Origin: Tenrec ecaudatus
Taxonomy: Eukaryota > Chordata > Mammalia > Afrosoricida > Tenrecidae
Length of the DNA: 64,000 bases
Direction: 5' to 3'
Assembly (NCBI RefSeq): GCF_050624435.1
Contig: NC_134542.1
Location: 12,297,497 to 12,361,496, forward strand
Part shown: positions 10,174 through 20,583 of the stretch, piece by piece
How positions within the stretch are numbered: the stretch's first letter is position 1
Layout of the letters: every line of letters begins with the position of its first letter
Notes under the pieces: model-generated
Told to the model about the DNA's origin: nothing
Database searches by the model: none
Seen by the model: only the letters and a program-made list of their open reading frames with translations
Program-made: the position numbers and the translations under genes

Positions 10174-10714
10174 TGTTAGTCCAGGTGGACTAGCAAAACA
10201 AATCCAGAGACATCCATTTGTGTGTAATGGAGAACTTTATATAATGTACATACATTTATATAATGGAGAACTTTATGTAATTTATATCAAAGAGTAATTA
10301 TATATTAAGAAAACATTCCAGCCGAGTCAGATGAAGTCCATAAGTCTGAGATTAGTCCGTATGTCCAGTACCAGTCTATAATGTTTTACTTCAGGCTCAC
10401 ACAATACATGCAATGACACCCAATTCAGGAAGATCACAGGCCACTGGGTGGAAAGTCTTCTTGAAAGTCAGTGGCAGTGGAAACATCTCAGCACTGGTGT
10501 GGGTCTCCATGTGGCATCTCCAGTTCCAGGGCTCTGGTTCCATCAGGCGTCTGCATGTGGCTTGTCATCAGGAAGACAAGCAGAGTGTGTGGCTTGGCCT
10601 CTAGTAAGCTGTTTATCTCCTCCGTGCTTCAAAAGGAGGTCATCCAGCTGTGCCCTGATTGACAGGCTAGACTCCAGCCTTCGCAGACGGACAGGAGATA
10701 ATGTAACAGCCACA
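10174..10714 (-). repeat. LTR-like dispersed element (D1)
   Basis: A 541-base unit that starts TGTTAGTCC and ends in a TGTAACAGCCACA-type sequence, so it has the TG...CA ends of an LTR. Related copies lie at 28668, 39190, 59443 and 63127, in both orientations. Shared internal landmarks are 'cagtctataatg'/'ccaatctataaag', 'cacatgcaatgatg', 'agatcacaggccactggg' and 'catctcagcactgg'. The layout resembles mammalian ERVL-MaLR solo LTRs, but I cannot name the family. No clear 5-bp target duplication is visible. The overlapping ORFs at 10413-10756 read through this repeat. Confidence 0.6.
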
Positions 10715-11034
10715 AATAGTAACGATGGGAAAATAATACATTGCAAGAACTACTAACCCAGACTAGGAAATCAAGGGACATTTTAGAAGAAAAGTGACTG
10801 TTAAATTCAGAAAGACCGAGATAAGATGGGAGAAGGGGGAAAGAATCTTTCAGGCAAATAGAAAATCTTGTGTAAATATCAGAAAGGGAGAAGACGCAGT
10901 GAGCTCCCCGATCGGGAGCTGCTTGTTAGAGTCGAACTCTGAAGAGTCAGTGTGGGTTAACTGAAAGCCAGAGGAGAGATGCTTGCTAAGCCTCCTTTAG
11001 AGAGTTAGAAATTTGCATTAGGATCGTGCATTTG
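10715..11034. other. Unassigned sequence
   Basis: About 320 bases without a recognised element. An imperfect palindrome (agctccccgatcgggagct) lies at 10901-10919. Confidence 0.4.
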
Positions 11035-11575
11035 TTGCAGTTGCTAGGTGCTGTTGAGTCAGGGGCACCATAGTGACCCTCTGGACAACACAAGGAAAAC
11101 TGCCCAGGCCCACATCATCCTCACCATAGGCTGTGTCAGTCCATCTTGTCAAGTGCCTTCCTCTTGTTCACTGCCATTCTGCTTTACCAAGCCTGATGTC
11201 CTTTTCCAGAAACTGGTCTCTCCTGACTGTATGTCCAAAGTACGTGAAATGAGGGCCCGCCATCCTTGCCTCTAAAGAGCATGGTGGCTGCACTTCTTCC
11301 AAACCTATTTGGCACACGCCATGAAACTTTCAAAATTCTTCACCAGCACCATCGTTGAAGTGCATGGATTCTTCTTTGGCCTTCCGGATGCAATGACCAA
11401 CGTTTATATGTGTATGCAACAATTGAAAATACCATGGCTTGGGTCAGGCTCACCTTCATCCTCAGGGGAACCTGCTTGATTTTCAACACTTAAAGGAGGT
11501 CTTGTCTATCAGATTGACTCAATGCAATGTGTCCTTTCATCTCGTGACTGTTGGCATGTTGGAGACACCTGACCT
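11035..11575 (-). repeat. BovB/RTE LINE fragment, 3' end
   Basis: Antisense RTE, starting from the 3' tail side ('ttgctaggtgctgttgagtc') and running through 'ctttaccaagcctgatgtcc', 'agaaactggtctctcctgac', 'caattgaaaataccatggc' and 'ttttcaacacttaaagg'. It covers the 3'UTR plus the last part of the ORF and is 5'-truncated. The nominal ORFs here are not genes. Confidence 0.82.
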
Positions 11576-12029
11576 TCCCCGACTTCACTCTGAGGGGAGA
11601 GAGAATCACCACATCCTCCTCCTCCTAAGATGGATTCCTAGGAGACACAGTTCACACATACCTTCCTCCTCTCCAAGCTTCTGGATTACTACTGACCCCA
11701 CTACTCTGTGCCTTAGCACCCGTTACTTCTCTGCTTGGATTGGTAATTTTTTTTCAAGGGCCACACTGAACTTACAGAAAATACTCACAGTCATGAAGTA
11801 AGGTGGTAACAAGTTACAAAATCAGGGACAAAAACGACTTAGGATAATGTTCTTTGATCAGTAAAACCTCTCTTCTATTCTGGCTGTGACAGGCATGTCT
11901 ATGGTCCCTCAGTTCTTCAGCCTCTAGGGCTTTTGTTCTCTTTGGTTCAGAAAGATCTCTCCAGAAGCGGTGTCATGCATAGATTGGATGCCACAGTGGT
12001 CAGACTTAAGGACAGTTTTTATTCCTGTT
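11576..12029. other. Unassigned sequence
   Basis: No recognised family. The open frame that ends at 11801 begins inside the preceding RTE fragment and has no domain features. Confidence 0.35.
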
Positions 12030-12533
12030 GTTACAAATCAGCATAAAGTTAGTGGCTTTAACAATTCTGAGACAAAATATTGTCCACCGTACTGTAGGGT
12101 GAAGTCCAAGAGACGTCTCAGAGGTCTAAATACAAGGCATTCTCAGAGCTGTGTTCCTCTCTTTAGTCTCTATGGGGGAACACCATCCCTTGCATTTACC
12201 AGTTTCTAGATGCTGCTTATACTTTGGTTCATGATGGTTTCCCCCCAGCAATGAAACATTAAGTGACTCTGACGTTGCCTTCTCTCAGCTTCTCCAGTTA
12301 CAGCTGAGAACACTTCCCACCTTCTAAAGCTCAATATGCTTTGACTTTAAAGATTCTTATGTGTTGACTTGGCCACACAACAGACTACATGCATAATCTA
12401 AGGCCATCTCTTCATGAGATAGTTAAATGTCCTCACATGGGCAAACTGCTTTTGCGCTGCATGCTAGCCTATTCACAGGCTATCGGGATTAGGGTCTGGA
12501 CCTCTTTGGGGCTCATTTTTTCTGCCTACCACG
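12030..12533. repeat. Ancient LTR-like relic
   Basis: The segment follows the order of a widespread old mammalian repeat: 'acaaatcagcataaagttag', 'tggctttaacaattctg', 'tgaagtccaagag', 'cagagctgtgttcctct', 'ggctatcgggattagggtc', and a terminal 'ttttttctgcctacca'. I associate this order with old mammalian LTRs (MaLR type), but the exact family is uncertain. Confidence 0.4.
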
Positions 12534-12534
12534 A

Positions 12535-12752
12535 GTAATTAAGTACTACTGTCATCAAGTTGATTTTGGCAGATAGTGATCCTGTAGCATAGAATAGAAT
12601 TGATTGTTCAGGTTCCCGAGACTGAGAATCTTGAATGGAGAAGCCGGTTTCATTTTTCTCCTTTGAAGTAGCTAGTGGGGCTTTACTCACTAACCTTGTG
12701 TTTAGCAACCAAGTGATGCTTAATCCACTGTACCACCAGGACTTCTCACAAG
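12535..12752 (-). repeat. AfroSINE-type SINE, antisense
   Basis: Tail-side 'tactgtcatcaagttga', middle 'cctgtagcatagaatagaat', and a tRNA-like end with 'gatgcttaatccactgtacc' followed by 'accaggacttc'. The copy is moderately decayed. Confidence 0.75.
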
Positions 12753-14786
12753 GACTTGAAGAAGGAGTTAGGTTTAGAGAGATGTTTTCATTACCCCCAA
12801 AGAAATCACATTCACCTGGAAACAGCACAAGGCAGACATGCACCTGGACCATCTCTTAATGTATTTTCCAAGTAGCAGTGACCTAACTGCATCATCCATT
12901 ACCTGGATGTGGAAAGTATGGGGAAGAAAAATAGTAGGTATAGTGCACAGATTTCTGGGTTTGATCACTGAGGGGTGAAGCAATTCGTTTAGAATCAGAA
13001 TCATAGGATAAAAGCAAACCTAGAGATGGATGAGTATAATTTAGGGCATGGATTGAGTCAAGCTCCAAGATTTAAATGAAAATATCTAGGCAAAGGTCTC
13101 AACTGGGTCTATAGGCTTTGGAAATATGAATGCATGATATTAGATAAGACCACAGTAGAAATTGCATAGGGCAAAAATGAAATAATTTGAAGCATCATTG
13201 TGAGATGTTTGTATAATTAAGTAGTGGTCAGATTACAGAAGACATAAAAGAAGAAAGAGGAGGTTAGAAGACAAGCCAGAGGACCGAGTGCCAAAAAGCA
13301 AAGTATCAAGTGGTTAGTGGAATCCTGAGGAATGCTTAATCTTGTGGGTTATAATGCTGCGTGTTATAGCAGTGGACATGCTATTTATCTTAGAAGGAGT
13401 ATATATAAAATGATCAATTTAATAATTTAAGCTTAAGTCATTAGCATGGATTGCCCTGTAGCCCAGAAATACCTTTATTAATTGCTTCCACAGGATCTGA
13501 ATATCTGAAAGCCATTTTAAAGGGTGTGAAACAGGAGAGAGCGCTCTCGTCTTGTTATCGTTATTCAAAGAGCTTCGCGAAGACTGGTTTTCTCTTGACG
13601 GCTTCCCATGAGTTCGACACGGAATCAACGCATCCTAAGAAAATGGGTAGGTATGGAAGTCACACGCAGCGTGTATGTGCCAGCGTCATATCTGAGAAAC
13701 CGTTCAAACTTCCAGCCACCTGCGTACATAATTCCCACTCTTATAGTTTAAAAAGAAAAACAAATTTATATGTCTCTTCCCAGAGGCATGCTAAATCACA
13801 TCAGGATGTGCCCATATATCCATAAATCTTCTTTTAAAAACAAATTGAATAATTCCCCCAGATATGAAGCATGTATTGGGAAGCAATGCTGAGCCAATGA
13901 CAGTGCTGCTTTCGTTACTGAACAAGTGTAAGTTTTATTGAAGGCTCCCAAGATCCGCTGAGGGCTCAGCCTGACATCATTTATTTTCAAATGACTTACA
14001 TATAGGCACTACCTTGAATGGGACAGTTAACATAACATTGCAACATTGTCAGTGAAAAACTAAGGATATTTGGCCATGTAACACAGTGACATTTATATGA
14101 AAAAAATCATAGAAAAGTGAATAAAGGACATACTTCCAACACGTTTTCCTCTTAAATCATCAGCCGCTTCATTTCTAATAATCACCCAATACAGGAGTCT
14201 AGCTCTAGTAGTAAGTTAAAGTGTGACTTTTTACTTTAGTAATTGAACTATTTTGAGAGGCAAGCATAAAATGTGTTAGATTTTTCTCAATTACCGTTCC
14301 TTCCCCAAATAGTGATACTTCATTTTTTCAGGTTAAGAAGGAATGAAAAATCTGCTTAGCTGCAAGTCTTGTCTAAAGCCACTTTACTCCCCAGAAGAGA
14401 TAACCTTCATGACACCAGGAAGTGAGAACTGAGTGAGTAACGCCAAACCACCTCAGGTCGCCATCGCCAAAATAAGTCAGACTCTCCTAGTCACGTATTG
14501 TCATCAAAGGATATGACCCCAACCATGAGTCTCACTAACTCTGACCCTAAATTCATTACACACAATTTAAGTCATGCAGATGGGTTAGATGCTTGGACAC
14601 TAAAATTGGAGTCTACTCTACAGTGTGATTGTAGATTGTAACTCTTTGTGAAGAGCTACTGATGTATGTGAATGCATAAAATGATCTTCCTAAATATCAC
14701 TGGAAAATTCCATAATCTCTTAATTACATATCCCATGAACATTCTGAAGCCTCTCTGTGTATGTGTGCATTCTCACTCTACAAATG
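12753..14786. other. Unassigned, possibly unique sequence
   Basis: About 2 kb without a repeat that I recognise, one of the longer such stretches in the window. It contains the exon-like candidate described at 13494-13650. Confidence 0.4.
13494..13650 (+). other. Exon-like segment, weak candidate
   Basis: The segment is preceded by a pyrimidine-rich acceptor-like 'attgcttccacag' and followed by donor-like options (gg|gtaggt at 13646 or tag|gtatgg at 13651). It lies within a 124-codon open frame (13451-13825), retains many CpGs (gcgctctcg, cttcgcg, gttcgacacgg) and shows no repeat signature. The translation starts SEYLKAILKGVK and ends near ESTHPKKMG; I do not recognise a family. It could equally be a chance frame. 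No neighbouring exon was found. Confidence 0.18.
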
Positions 14787-14840
14787 AATAGATAGATAGA
14801 TGATAGAGAGATAGACAGATAGATGATAGATAGCTAGATG
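14787..14840. repeat. (GATA)n simple repeat
   Basis: Interrupted gata/agat tetranucleotide repeat ('gatagatagatgatagagag' and onwards). Confidence 0.9.
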
Positions 14841-14959
14841 TAGACCTTCGAACATTCAGGAAAATCTTGCAAGCCAATTAACACTTTGAAGCCCTCTGAT
14901 GTGCATCTTTGTATGTATCCCATATAGATCAGCGTAGACCTTTTGCTGAGATACATAAC

Positions 14960-15130
14960 ACCAAATCCCACTATCATAGAGTAAATTCCTATTCTTAGGG
15001 ACCCTATAGCTCATAGTAGAATTGAATCTTATGGATTCTGAGGCTTTAATATTTATGGACGTATGGTGCTTCCTCGCATATTTCTCAACTTAGCTGCTAG
15101 TGGGCTCAAATTGGTGACCTTTTGAAATAT
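14960..15130 (-). repeat. AfroSINE-type SINE, antisense, decayed
   Basis: Weak but ordered matches: 'cccactatcatagagtaaat', 'gaccctatagctcatagtag', 'tctcaacttagctgctagtg', then a 'ggctcaaattggtgacc' remnant of the B-box region. Confidence 0.5.
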
Positions 15131-15507
15131 CCAAGGAAACCTCAAGCAAAACATAGCTAACGAGAAAAATGAGCCAGGATTCATTCTGTGGAGACTCGCT
15201 CATCCAGGGAAAGAATGGGGGGGGGGGCGCACTGGAAAGTGAAAAGAGAGCATGATGGAAAGAATAAATAAAAGGGGAAATGGAAACTATAGAAACATGT
15301 AATATCAGAACTGAGTGATCAGGAAAAACAGCCACAGTGAGCATTCCTGAGCAAAGGATAGGAGAGTTTTAAAATAGATTCCATAGAATAGGACATGATC
15401 AAAGTATAAAGTCTCCACACAGTGGTGACAGAGATTAGGAAATGCAGTAAATGCATATGGGCCTATTTAAGGCGGGCGCATGAGTTTACCCGATTTTGAA
15501 GACCATG
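15131..15507. other. Unassigned, with a poly-G tract
   Basis: A run of 11 G lies at 15217-15227, in an otherwise unassigned segment. The minus-strand ORF crossing it is not supported. Confidence 0.45.
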
Positions 15508-15712
15508 TGACCTTGAACCACGGCTCTGCCACCAATTAACTCCCTGATTGGACAGGGACTATTACACCTCCCCTTTGTTTAATTTCCCCCGCTGTAGAAT
15601 GTGGGTGATCAAGGTAACTTCCTTAAGTAGTTGTTGCGTGGTTAAGGAGTTATAGATACAAAATACTCGCAATTACACTGGGACAGAGTATGTACTATAT
15701 CACTGTAAGCAT
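15508..15712 (+). repeat. MIR SINE relic
   Basis: Mammalian-wide MIR order is visible: 'gaccttgaaccacggctctg', 'ccaccaattaactccctg', 'aatttccccc' (in place of the usual cagtttcc), 'gtagaatgtgggtgatc', 'ggtaacttcc', 'gttgttgcgtgg', and an 'agtatgtact' end. High divergence fits an element that predates placental radiation. Confidence 0.6.
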
Positions 15713-15734
15713 GGGCTAGGAACTTATGCAATGA

Positions 15735-15850
15735 AGAATGTGTAAAAGAATAATATATATTATGTGTGTTACTGCCTGTATATATACATATATACCCATA
15801 ATGCATGCATCATATGTGTGTATACTTATACATATATATAATACATATTC
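15735..15850. repeat. TA/TG-rich simple sequence
   Basis: Low-complexity mix of tatata, tgtgtg and catata units. The ORF at 15738-15926 is its translation. Confidence 0.7.
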
Positions 15851-15953
15851 TCTATTGTGGAGTCTGGCAGATCATGAGAAGGGAGATTGGGAGAATCATT
15901 TAAGAAGGAGTCTTACAGATATTTGAGAGGAAAAGAGAGGATCGAGATCCTAT

Positions 15954-15969
15954 GTTAATAAGTCTTTTA
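15954..15969. repeat. Target-site duplication, left copy (F)
   Basis: gttaataagtctttta. It matches 17820-17835 at 15 of 16 positions and brackets the LINE copy between them. Confidence 0.7.
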
Positions 15970-16626
15970 TTAATCATCTTAGGGGCTCATACAACTCTTA
16001 TCACAATGCACACATACATCAATTGTGTAGAGCACATTTGTACATTCATTTCCCTCATCATTATCAAAATATTTGCTCTCCATTTGAGCCACTGGCATCA
16101 GGTCCTCATTTTCCCCTTCCCTCCATGCTCCCCCCTCCCTCATGAACCCTTGATAATTTATAAATTATTATTTTCTCATATCTTGCCCTGTCCGACGTCT
16201 CCCTTCACCCACTTTTCTGTTGTCTGTTCCCCAAGGAAGAGGTCACATGCAGATCTTTGTAATCAGTTCCCCCTTTCAACCCACCCTCCTTCTAGCCTCC
16301 CAGTATTGCCACTCACACCACTGGTCCTGAAGGGATCATCCGTCCTGGATTCCCTGTGTTTCTTGTTCCTATCTGTACCAGTGTACATCCTCTAGTCTAG
16401 CCAGACTTGCAAGGTAGAATTGGGATCATGATAATTGCAGGGGTGAAGGGAAGCATTTAGGAACTAGAGGAACGTTATGTTTTTCATCATTGCTTCATCG
16501 CACCCTGTCTGGCTCTTCTCCTCCCTGAGACCTCTCTGCAAGGGGATCTCCAGTGGCCTACAAATGGGCTTTGGGCCTCCACTCTGCACTCCCCCATCAT
16601 TCACTATAATAAGATTTTTTGTTCTG

Positions 16627-17110
16627 ATGATGCCTGATCCCTGATCCCTTCGACACCTCATGATCATATAGGCTGGTGTGCTTCTTCCATGTGGCCTTTG
16701 TTGCTTCTCAGCTAGAAGGCAGCTTGTTTACCTTCAAGCCTTTAAGACCACAGGCGCTATCTCTTTTGCTAGCCAGGCACCATCAGCTTTCTTCACCACA
16801 TTTGCTTATGCACCCATTTGTCTTCAGTGATCGTATCATGGAGGTGAGCATATAATTATACGATTTTTTGTTCCTTGATGCCTGATAACTGATCCATTCA
16901 GCAACTCGTGATCACACAGGCTGGTGTACTTCTTCCATGTGGGCTTTATTGCTTCTGAGCTAGATGACTGCTTGTTTATCTTCAAGCCTTTAAGACCCCA
17001 GATGCTATCTTTTGTGATAGCCCAGCACCATCAGCTTTCTTCACCACATTTGCTTATTCACCCACTTTGTCTTCAGCGGTTATGTCAGGAAGGTGAGCAT
17101 CAGAGAATGC
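16627..17110 (-). repeat. Tandem 248-base module pair inside LINE 3'UTR
   Basis: Two units start near 16627 and 16875. Each contains 'ggctggtgt..cttcttccat', 'gagctaga/gatg', 'cttcaagcctttaagacc', 'caccatcagctttcttcacc' and a 'tcttcagcg/tg' segment. The 'ggctggtgt' landmarks are 248 bases apart (16671 and 16919). The same duplication with a period of about 247 occurs in the copies at 19215-20567 and 53690-54722, so it belongs to the family. Confidence 0.75.
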
Positions 17111-17226
17111 CATTTAATAGAACAAAGTGTTCTTGCATTGAGGGAGTACTTGAGTGGAGACCCAATATCCTTCTGCTACCTTAATACTAAACCTATAAAT
17201 ATATGCACATAGACCTATCTCCCCAT

Positions 17227-17230
<4 letters not shown>

Positions 17231-17267
<37 letters not shown>

Positions 17268-17270
17268 TAC
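17231..17270. repeat. (AT)n microsatellite
   Basis: Forty bases of near-perfect AT repeat inside LINE copy F. In the other copies this position is a shorter 'tataaatatg' tract, so the repeat grew within the element. Confidence 0.9.
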
Positions 17271-17819
17271 ATGTCTTTATCTAGACCTGTATAAATGCCC
17301 TTTGCCTCCTAGCTCTTTACTCCATTTCCCTTTACTTTCCTCCTGTCCCATTATGATGCTCAGTCCCCACCAGGGTATCAGCAATTCCTCTTTGCTACAT
17401 TATCCTTACTCATCCCCTACCAGGCCTCCCACACCCTCCTCACCACCAATTTGGATCAATTGTTGTTCCCTTGTCCCTGAGTTTCTTAACATCACTTCCT
17501 TTTCCCCCACCTCCCCCTCTCCCATGTCCCCCTGGAACTGGAACTGTTGGTCCCATTGTTTTCTCCTCCAGATTGTTCATCCAGCCTATCTTATTTAGAA
17601 AGTCCTGCAAAGATAATAACATGCACAAAAACAAGACAGAGCAAAGCCAAGCAACAATATACAACAAAACAATAACAACAAACCAATGACCAAAAAAAGC
17701 ACAAGAAAGAAAAGCTTGTAGTTAATTCAAGGATGATTTGTTGGCCTTTAGGAGTGTTTTCCAGTCCAGTCTGTTGGGGCACCATGCCCTGGCCCCAAAG
17801 TCCACCTTCAGCATTCCCT

Positions 17820-17835
17820 GTTAAAAAGTCTTTTA
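17820..17835. repeat. Target-site duplication, right copy (F)
   Basis: gttaaaaagtctttta, the partner of 15954-15969. Confidence 0.7.
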
Positions 17836-17911
17836 CCGGCTTCCAGTATCCACTCTAGTGTTGCTCTTAGTATGGATTACATCTCAAGGCAAAGAAACAA
17901 AATTCCTCACA

Positions 17912-17956
17912 CAAATTGGAATCAACTCCTTGGCACCTAACAACAACAAATAACTA
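17912..17956 (+). repeat. SINE/RTE 3' tail remnant
   Basis: Only the tail remains: 'ttggaatcaactcc', then 'ttggcacctaacaacaacaa'. This tail is common to the AfroSINEs and the RTE LINE, so the parent cannot be decided. Confidence 0.65.
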
Positions 17957-18954
17957 CTATCCTACCAAGGGAGTTGTCCTTCTCCAGGTCCCGGTCACTT
18001 ACTAATAGATGGAAGCTGAAGGGTCAATTTACAGAGTCAGAAATAAGCTTATTCCAATTGTAAGTTTTAACCATCTGAGGCTCATAGGTGGGAGGGATCT
18101 CCCAGAGATCATTCAACTTGTATCTGTGATTCAATGCAGAAACACACCTAGGGCGTTGCTGACAGGTGAAATGATTCCCCACTTTGGCTTCAGCAGAATA
18201 TACTGCAATACTCCAATTACAAATGATTCACCTACTTCAGACTCATCATGCTTTTGTCACTGATAGCTTAATTAGTACCATTTAAACCACGGGGTGTTTT
18301 ACATTTCTCTTTGTCAGTAATTGGAACTTAGGTAAGAGCCTAAGCCTTAAACAGCTGAATTATGTAAAGTTTTAAAAGAGATGTGTGAGAGGTATTAGAC
18401 TGCCTTCTGAAATTATAATAGAGGTGATGAATACCCAAACATCCAAATAAAAAAATTAACTAAAAACAATTGAAGGCAAAAGTGGGAAAGAACAGTAGAT
18501 CCTAATAAAATTTTTGTATATAAAAATACTTGAAAAATATAATTTAATTAAGAAAAATCCATTTAAATAAAAAAGCAATATTTATGCCAAAATATTTCAA
18601 ATATTTGAAGTTTGTCTCTCTACTTCTTCATCTATGTGCATTTTATCTCTTCTTCTGTTAACATTTGTATTCATTTTCTTTTATGTCTCTGCTAAGTATA
18701 CACATTTGCCTTGTTTTAGAATAAAAATAGCTAGTTTCAAATATGTGTTTTTAGTCTTCATACAATTTTGAGTTGTGTAAATCATCATCTATGTGGATTC
18801 CTTGAGATCACTTTAGGCATTATTATAGTTATTGACGTATTAATCCACTATTACACAATGAGTGCAGTTACATTTATTTTTCCAAAGCAGTTACATGATT
18901 ATTCAAATTCTCTGAATCCTACACATCAAATCAATCTAGATGATTGTTGCTCAT
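17957..18954. other. Unassigned, AT-rich
   Basis: About 1 kb, becoming strongly AT-rich from 18420. No family or gene recognised. Confidence 0.45.
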
Positions 18955-18970
18955 CTCTTCACTAGTTTTT
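18955..18970. repeat. Target-site duplication, left copy (G+H)
   Basis: ctcttcactagttttt, identical to 20568-20583. Confidence 0.75.
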
Positions 18971-19095
18971 TAAAAATATTTTATTGGGAGCTCTACATAT
19001 ATCATAACTTTCCATAAATCATATAAAACAGTATTGTACAATTTCCACCATAGTCAGTTTCAAAACATTTTCTTTCTTTTTTTACATAGATGGCA
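18971..19095 (-). repeat. LINE 3'UTR copy (H), older subfamily, probably transduced
   Basis: The 3'-end segment 'attttattgggagctctac' continues through 'acagtattgtacaatttcc' and 'cagtttcaaaacattttc'. It belongs to a more diverged subfamily (compare 24078-24185 and 35383-35640). It sits directly inside the left target-site duplication of the larger insertion ending at 20567, which suggests it was copied as downstream flank of the source element. Confidence 0.6.
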
Positions 19096-19214
19096 TATAG
19101 TATTTAAAAAATACCATTAAACAATTTCTTATTTAAGGTTGAGTATAATATGAGGGAATTTTTTTTAAAGTGTATAAAAAATGAATGAAAATATAATGGC
19201 ACCTTCCCACTTTC

Positions 19215-20567
19215 CCCCTCTTTTTAAAAAAAATCATTTTATTAGGGACTCATACACCACCCATCTTGATCCATACATACATCAACTGTGTAAAGCACAT
19301 TTGTAAATTCGTCGCCCTCATCATTCTTAAAACCTTTGCTCTCCACCCAAGCCCCTGGAATCAGGTCCTTATTTTTCCCCCTCCATTCCCACTACCCCCT
19401 CCCTCATGAACCCCCGATAATTTATAAATTGTTATTTTGTCATATCTGGCTCTGTCCCACGTCTTCCTTCCCCCACTTTTCTGTTTTATGTCCCCCAGGG
19501 AGGAGGTCAAATGCAGATCCTTAAAGTAGGCTCCCCCTTTCCAATCCACCCTCCCTATGCCCTCACAGTATCGCCACTCACTCCACTGGTCCTGAGGGAA
19601 TCATCACCCTGACTTCCCTGTGTTTCCAGTTCTCATCTGTACCAGTGTACCTCCTCTGCTCTAGTCAGGCTTGCAAGGTAGGATTCGGATCATGAGGGTG
19701 GGATGGGGGCAGGAAGGAAGCATTTAGGAACTAGAGGAAAGTTGTATTTTTGATCATTGCTATGTTGCACCCTGTCTTGTCTCCTCCCCAAAACCCTTCT
19801 GTAAGGGGATGTCCAGTGGCCTACAAATGGGTTTTGGGTCTCCACTCTGCACTGCCCCGCTCATTCACTATGGTAAGATTTTTGTTCTGATGATGCCTGA
19901 TACCTGATCCTTTGACACCTTGTGATCACACAGGCTGGTGTGCTTCTTCCATGTGGACTTTGTTACTTCTGAGCTAGATGGCGGCTTGTTTATCTTCAAG
20001 CCTTTAAGACCCCAGATGCTATATCTTTTGATAACAGGCCACCATCAGCTTTCTTCACCACAGTTGCTTATGCACCCATTTGTCTTCAGCAATCATATCA
20101 GGGAGGTCAGCACAAAATGATACAATAATTTTTCTTTGATGCCTGATAACTGATCCATTCAGCACCTCTTGGTCACACATACTGGCATGCTTCTTATATG
20201 TGGGCTTTATTGGTTCTGTGCCAGATGACCGCTTGTTTACCTTCAAGCCTCTAAGACCCCAGACACTATCTCCTTTGATAGCTGGGTACCATCAGCTTTC
20301 CTCACCACATTTAGTTGTTCACCCACTTTTTCTTCAGCGGTTGTGTTGGGAAGGTGAGCATCATAGAATGCCAATTCAACAGAAAAAATTATCCCTGCAT
20401 TGAGGGAGTACTTGAGTGGAGGTTCAATGTCCCTCTGCTGCCCCAATATTAACCTTGTTAATACATGCACATAGATCTATTTCCCCATCCTCATGTATAA
20501 ATATGTTTGCATATGTATATGTCTTTATCTAGACCTCTATAAATGCACTCTGTCTCCCCTCTCTTTC
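19215..20567 (-). repeat. LINE 3'UTR copy (G)
   Basis: The copy begins after 'ctttttaaaaaaaatcattt' with 'tattagggactcatacacc'. It carries both tandem 247-base modules (landmarks at 19933 and 20180) and the 'cattgagggagtacttgag' segment, and it is 5'-truncated at 'ccctctctttcct'. The right edge abuts a 16-base direct repeat whose partner is not next to this copy's own 3' end but 245 bases further left, beyond copy H. The short ORFs here are repeat translations. Confidence 0.8.
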
Positions 20568-20583
20568 CTCTTCACTAGTTTTT
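20568..20583. repeat. Target-site duplication, right copy (G+H)
   Basis: ctcttcactagttttt, exact partner of 18955-18970. In element orientation the repeat starts AAAAA, fitting L1 endonuclease preference. Confidence 0.75.

Larger units (their letters stand above)
15970..17819 (-). repeat. LINE 3'UTR copy (F), 1.85 kb, with target-site duplication
   Basis: The longest copy of the family in the window. The left (3') end begins at 'taatcatcttaggggctcat'; the poly(A)-signal region is partly lost. Two tandem 248-base modules lie at about 16627-17110, followed by an (AT)n tract and the 'cccattgttttctcctcc' and A-rich 'aacaaaacaataacaac' segments. It ends at 'ccttcagcattccct'. Sixteen-base direct repeats with 15 matches flank it (15954-15969 and 17820-17835). 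In element orientation the repeat starts TAAAA, as expected for L1-type endonuclease. All ORFs inside are translations of this non-coding repeat. Confidence 0.8.

Noticed and set aside
10901..10919. Palindrome as an operator or terminator
   Set aside because: Arms are unequal by one base, there is no gene to control, and a single short palindrome is expected by chance in 64 kb.
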